Shown here: positions 62,198-64,000 of the stretch, in pieces
Numbering within the stretch: position 1 is the first letter of the stretch
Layout of the letters: each line of letters begins with the position of its first letter
Source: Poecilobothrus nobilitatus
Lineage: Eukaryota > Arthropoda > Insecta > Diptera > Dolichopodidae
NCBI GenBank assembly: GCA_947095535.1
Contig: OX352773.1
Span: 156,525,271 to 156,589,270 of the forward strand
Reading direction: 5' to 3'
DNA: 64,000 nt
The notes under the pieces: generated by a model
What the model saw: the letters and a program-made list of their open reading frames with translations, nothing else
Databases searched by the model: none
Told to the model about the DNA's origin: nothing
Program-made: the position numbers and the translations under genes

Positions 62198-62639
62198 AAA
62201 TGGTATGAGGTAAAAAATTTCAAATTTTCATAAGGAACAAAATAAATATTGATTTAAATGATTTTAAAAATAATTTTTTTTTTATTTTATAATAAATTCT
62301 TGTTTCAATTTAATGATCACCCCCCATATATAATTTTTTAGAAACTATGGAAAATGTTTGTGAAAATTTTATGAGGAAGAAAATATCATAATCAAAATTT
62401 TTATAGTATGGATTATCGTAAATCGATTTTAAAACTGAAAAAGTTTTCCAATTAATGATAATAACTGTTTAAGCATTTTAATTGGTATTTCTTATAAAAG
62501 AAAACTTGTACAATTATAAGAAAGACAGATAATTAAAAAAAATAAAAGCCTTTTAAAAGTTCATAAGAATAACTACTTCATTAAAAAAAATTTTCTGTTT
62601 AAAAAGAAATTTTTGAAATAATCATTATTAGGAAAATAT
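62198..62639. other. AT-rich stretch, no gene seen
   Basis: Nothing recognised on either strand. Confidence 0.5.
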
Positions 62640-62965
62640 ATACTGTTATATTGTATGGAAAATAAGTATAGACGTTATTAAATAGACGAGACAGTAAACA
62701 GTAACATGAAATATTTAACGCTCTGTTAGATCATGATCATTCATGTGATAAATATTTCATCATTATTGCAGAGGCATTTAATATACCACATTTCGCTGGT
62801 TTAACTTCTTTAGCTAGAAAGGATTTTCCTTTAGCATTGTCATAAGGTTTGCGTTCTCTTTGGTGCTTTATAATAATTTTTTTCCACATCGATGGGTTCG
62901 TTGTTTTCTTTCTACAATTACCACCTTTTTCAATAACTCTTTCAACACATAAATAATTACAAGAT
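62640..62965 (-). pseudogene. N-terminal relic of the same transposase-like family as 16864-17656
   Basis: The minus strand from about 62950 reads CVERVIEKGGNCRKKTTNPS, MWKKIIIKHQRERKPYDNAK and GKSFLAKEVKPAKCGILN. After stops and a frame change it gives DLTER and IFHVTVYCLVYL. The pattern 'W+.N..K..R..G..Y....GK...A+.+KP..C', then 'L(T/S)...R..IF...W.L', is what I recall from the region preceding the D-x-C-x-G-Q-N core in these uncharacterised transposase-like proteins. It complements the C-terminal relic at 16.9-17.7 kb without overlapping it. The Cys cluster after KP is broken. Confidence 0.42.
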
Positions 62966-63574
62966 TGTGTATTTTTAAGTTATTAAACACAAGGAATAAA
63001 AATGTTCTTAAAAATTATTTATCTAATATTCAATTAAAAGTAGATATTAGACACTTAGGCATTAACTTTCATAGTTTTATATTTTAGTATAAATTGTGAC
63101 TTATCAGTAACAAAACTGAAATTTCGATAAATAGGCGCAGTTCTATTATTGGAAAACCAGCTAAACGTGGATGTTTTGGATAAATAAAAAAAAATATCTC
63201 AAAAACAATAAAAGATACGTTAATTTAGACCGAAAATTTGGATAGAGCATGGTCGAAAATGGCAGAATAGATTAATAGGTCACATACGAAGAAAATGGTC
63301 TGTTGGATACATAGGAATGAATCCGACGACTTATTCCTTTAAAGGTTTCATTTTATTTCACAAATTATTAACTTCTATAGAATTTAGGATATTGCACTTC
63401 CAAACCACCTTCTTTTTCTTTCTTAACACATTTTTTAAAACAAATTTGAACATTTTGATTACTAGTTTCATTCCGTCTGATCGTGCTTCTTTTTTCATAA
63501 TTTCTACACCTTTTAAGAGAGAACTACTAAATTTTAATAATGGAGTGTTCTCTTAAAAAAAAAAAGATTTTTTC
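62966..63574. other. AT-rich stretch, no gene seen
   Basis: The open frame at 63317-63556 (+) is Phe/Ile-rich and unsupported. Nothing else recognised. Confidence 0.45.
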
Positions 63575-63725
63575 TACATAAATTTTTTTATAAAATCTAC
63601 CAATGGTTAAAATTTCATTGCTGTAGCTTTTATGGTGTGAAAGTTTTGTAAAAAAAAAAAAGGACGGGCGGATAGAGTGAAACTAAAAAGGGATTTTTTT
63701 TTTTTGTTTTGATAATGTGCTAAAA
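63575..63725 (+). repeat. Family C end fragment C8
   Basis: 'atctaccaatggttaaaattt', 'ggtgtgaaagttttgtaa', ggacgggcggatagagtg and 'gataatgtgctaaaaatta' match the right end of C2 and C4. Confidence 0.55.
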
Positions 63726-64000
63726 ATTACTGTTTCAAATTTAAAAATTGATTTAAAAGTACATACATTCTTTCTGAAAGTGTTCCGTAAAAAAAGATGT
63801 ATAAAACCTTAAGTGGTTTCAACTTTTTGTTTGTTTTAAATAATTTTGAATTAATTTTGAATTTTTATTAAAGAAAAATCTGTAAAAATTTTTTACTGTG
63901 CATTAATATAATTAACATATAGTTATACATTTTTTTACGTTATGAGTGAATTTTCAAAGACTTTTCAAGGACTCATTCATTTCTGGATTTTATTGCAAGA
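63726..64000. other. AT-rich stretch, no gene seen
   Basis: Nothing recognised on either strand. Confidence 0.5.

Noticed and set aside
63230..63330. LINE tail suggested by 'NRLIGHIRRKW' (+)
   Set aside because: Only a dozen residues resemble a LINE end and no further block follows; could be chance.

Overview
This is an AT-rich (by eye about three-quarters A+T) eukaryotic, non-coding-dominated window. The translations, intron-like boundaries and repeat classes (tRNA-derived SINEs, poly(A)-tailed repeats, non-LTR retrotransposon relics, long non-autonomous repeats with GGAC arrays) point to an animal, most likely an insect or other arthropod. No species can be named from the sequence. There is no operon structure, no ribosomal RNA and no intact long ORF. 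No cellular gene is complete.

Coding material is sparse. On the minus strand at the left edge (17-1659) there are up to three exon-like pieces of an unrecognised gene. On the minus strand at 58369-59240 there are three more exon-like pieces; the last carries an NHL-repeat-like block. All other protein-like sequence is mobile-element debris: LINE fragments at 25161-25259 (+), 29161-29725 (-), 30003-30575 (-) and 60118-60345 (-); two fragments of one uncharacterised transposase-like family at 16864-17656 (-) and 62640-62965 (-); an unknown broken coding segment at 23865-24168 (-); and a weak piggyBac-like scrap near 55590.

Most of the recognisable structure is repeats. Family A (about 1.6 kb when complete) and its relative B share two ends: a palindromic end (ttataccc...gggtataa) and an opposite end with a short hairpin followed by cttcctcgtt. 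Both contain a GGAC/GTCC array. Family A has two copies of exactly the same length (1585 bp) in opposite orientation, 13.25 kb apart (45776-47360 and 60613-62197), a shorter copy (2841-4093) and fragments. Family B copies lie at 7667-9002, 15689-16612, 48407-48812 and 49633-50702. Family C, with its own GGAC array, is scattered from 6.2 kb to 63.7 kb. Family D is a poly(A)-tailed interspersed repeat with eight copies, and family E a tRNA-derived SINE with four. Smaller families F and G have three and two copies.

Other structures stand out: a foldback-like block of about 21-bp units in both orientations (36240-37215), a perfect 28-bp inverted repeat forming an 80-nt hairpin (4849-4928), a palindrome around a hAT-like terminal motif (38211-38334), and a perfect 33-bp direct repeat whose copies are exactly 500 bp apart (56068 and 56568). 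A 200-base run of N (20628-20827) is an assembly gap inside or beside a family D copy. The rest is AT-rich sequence in which I see no genes.
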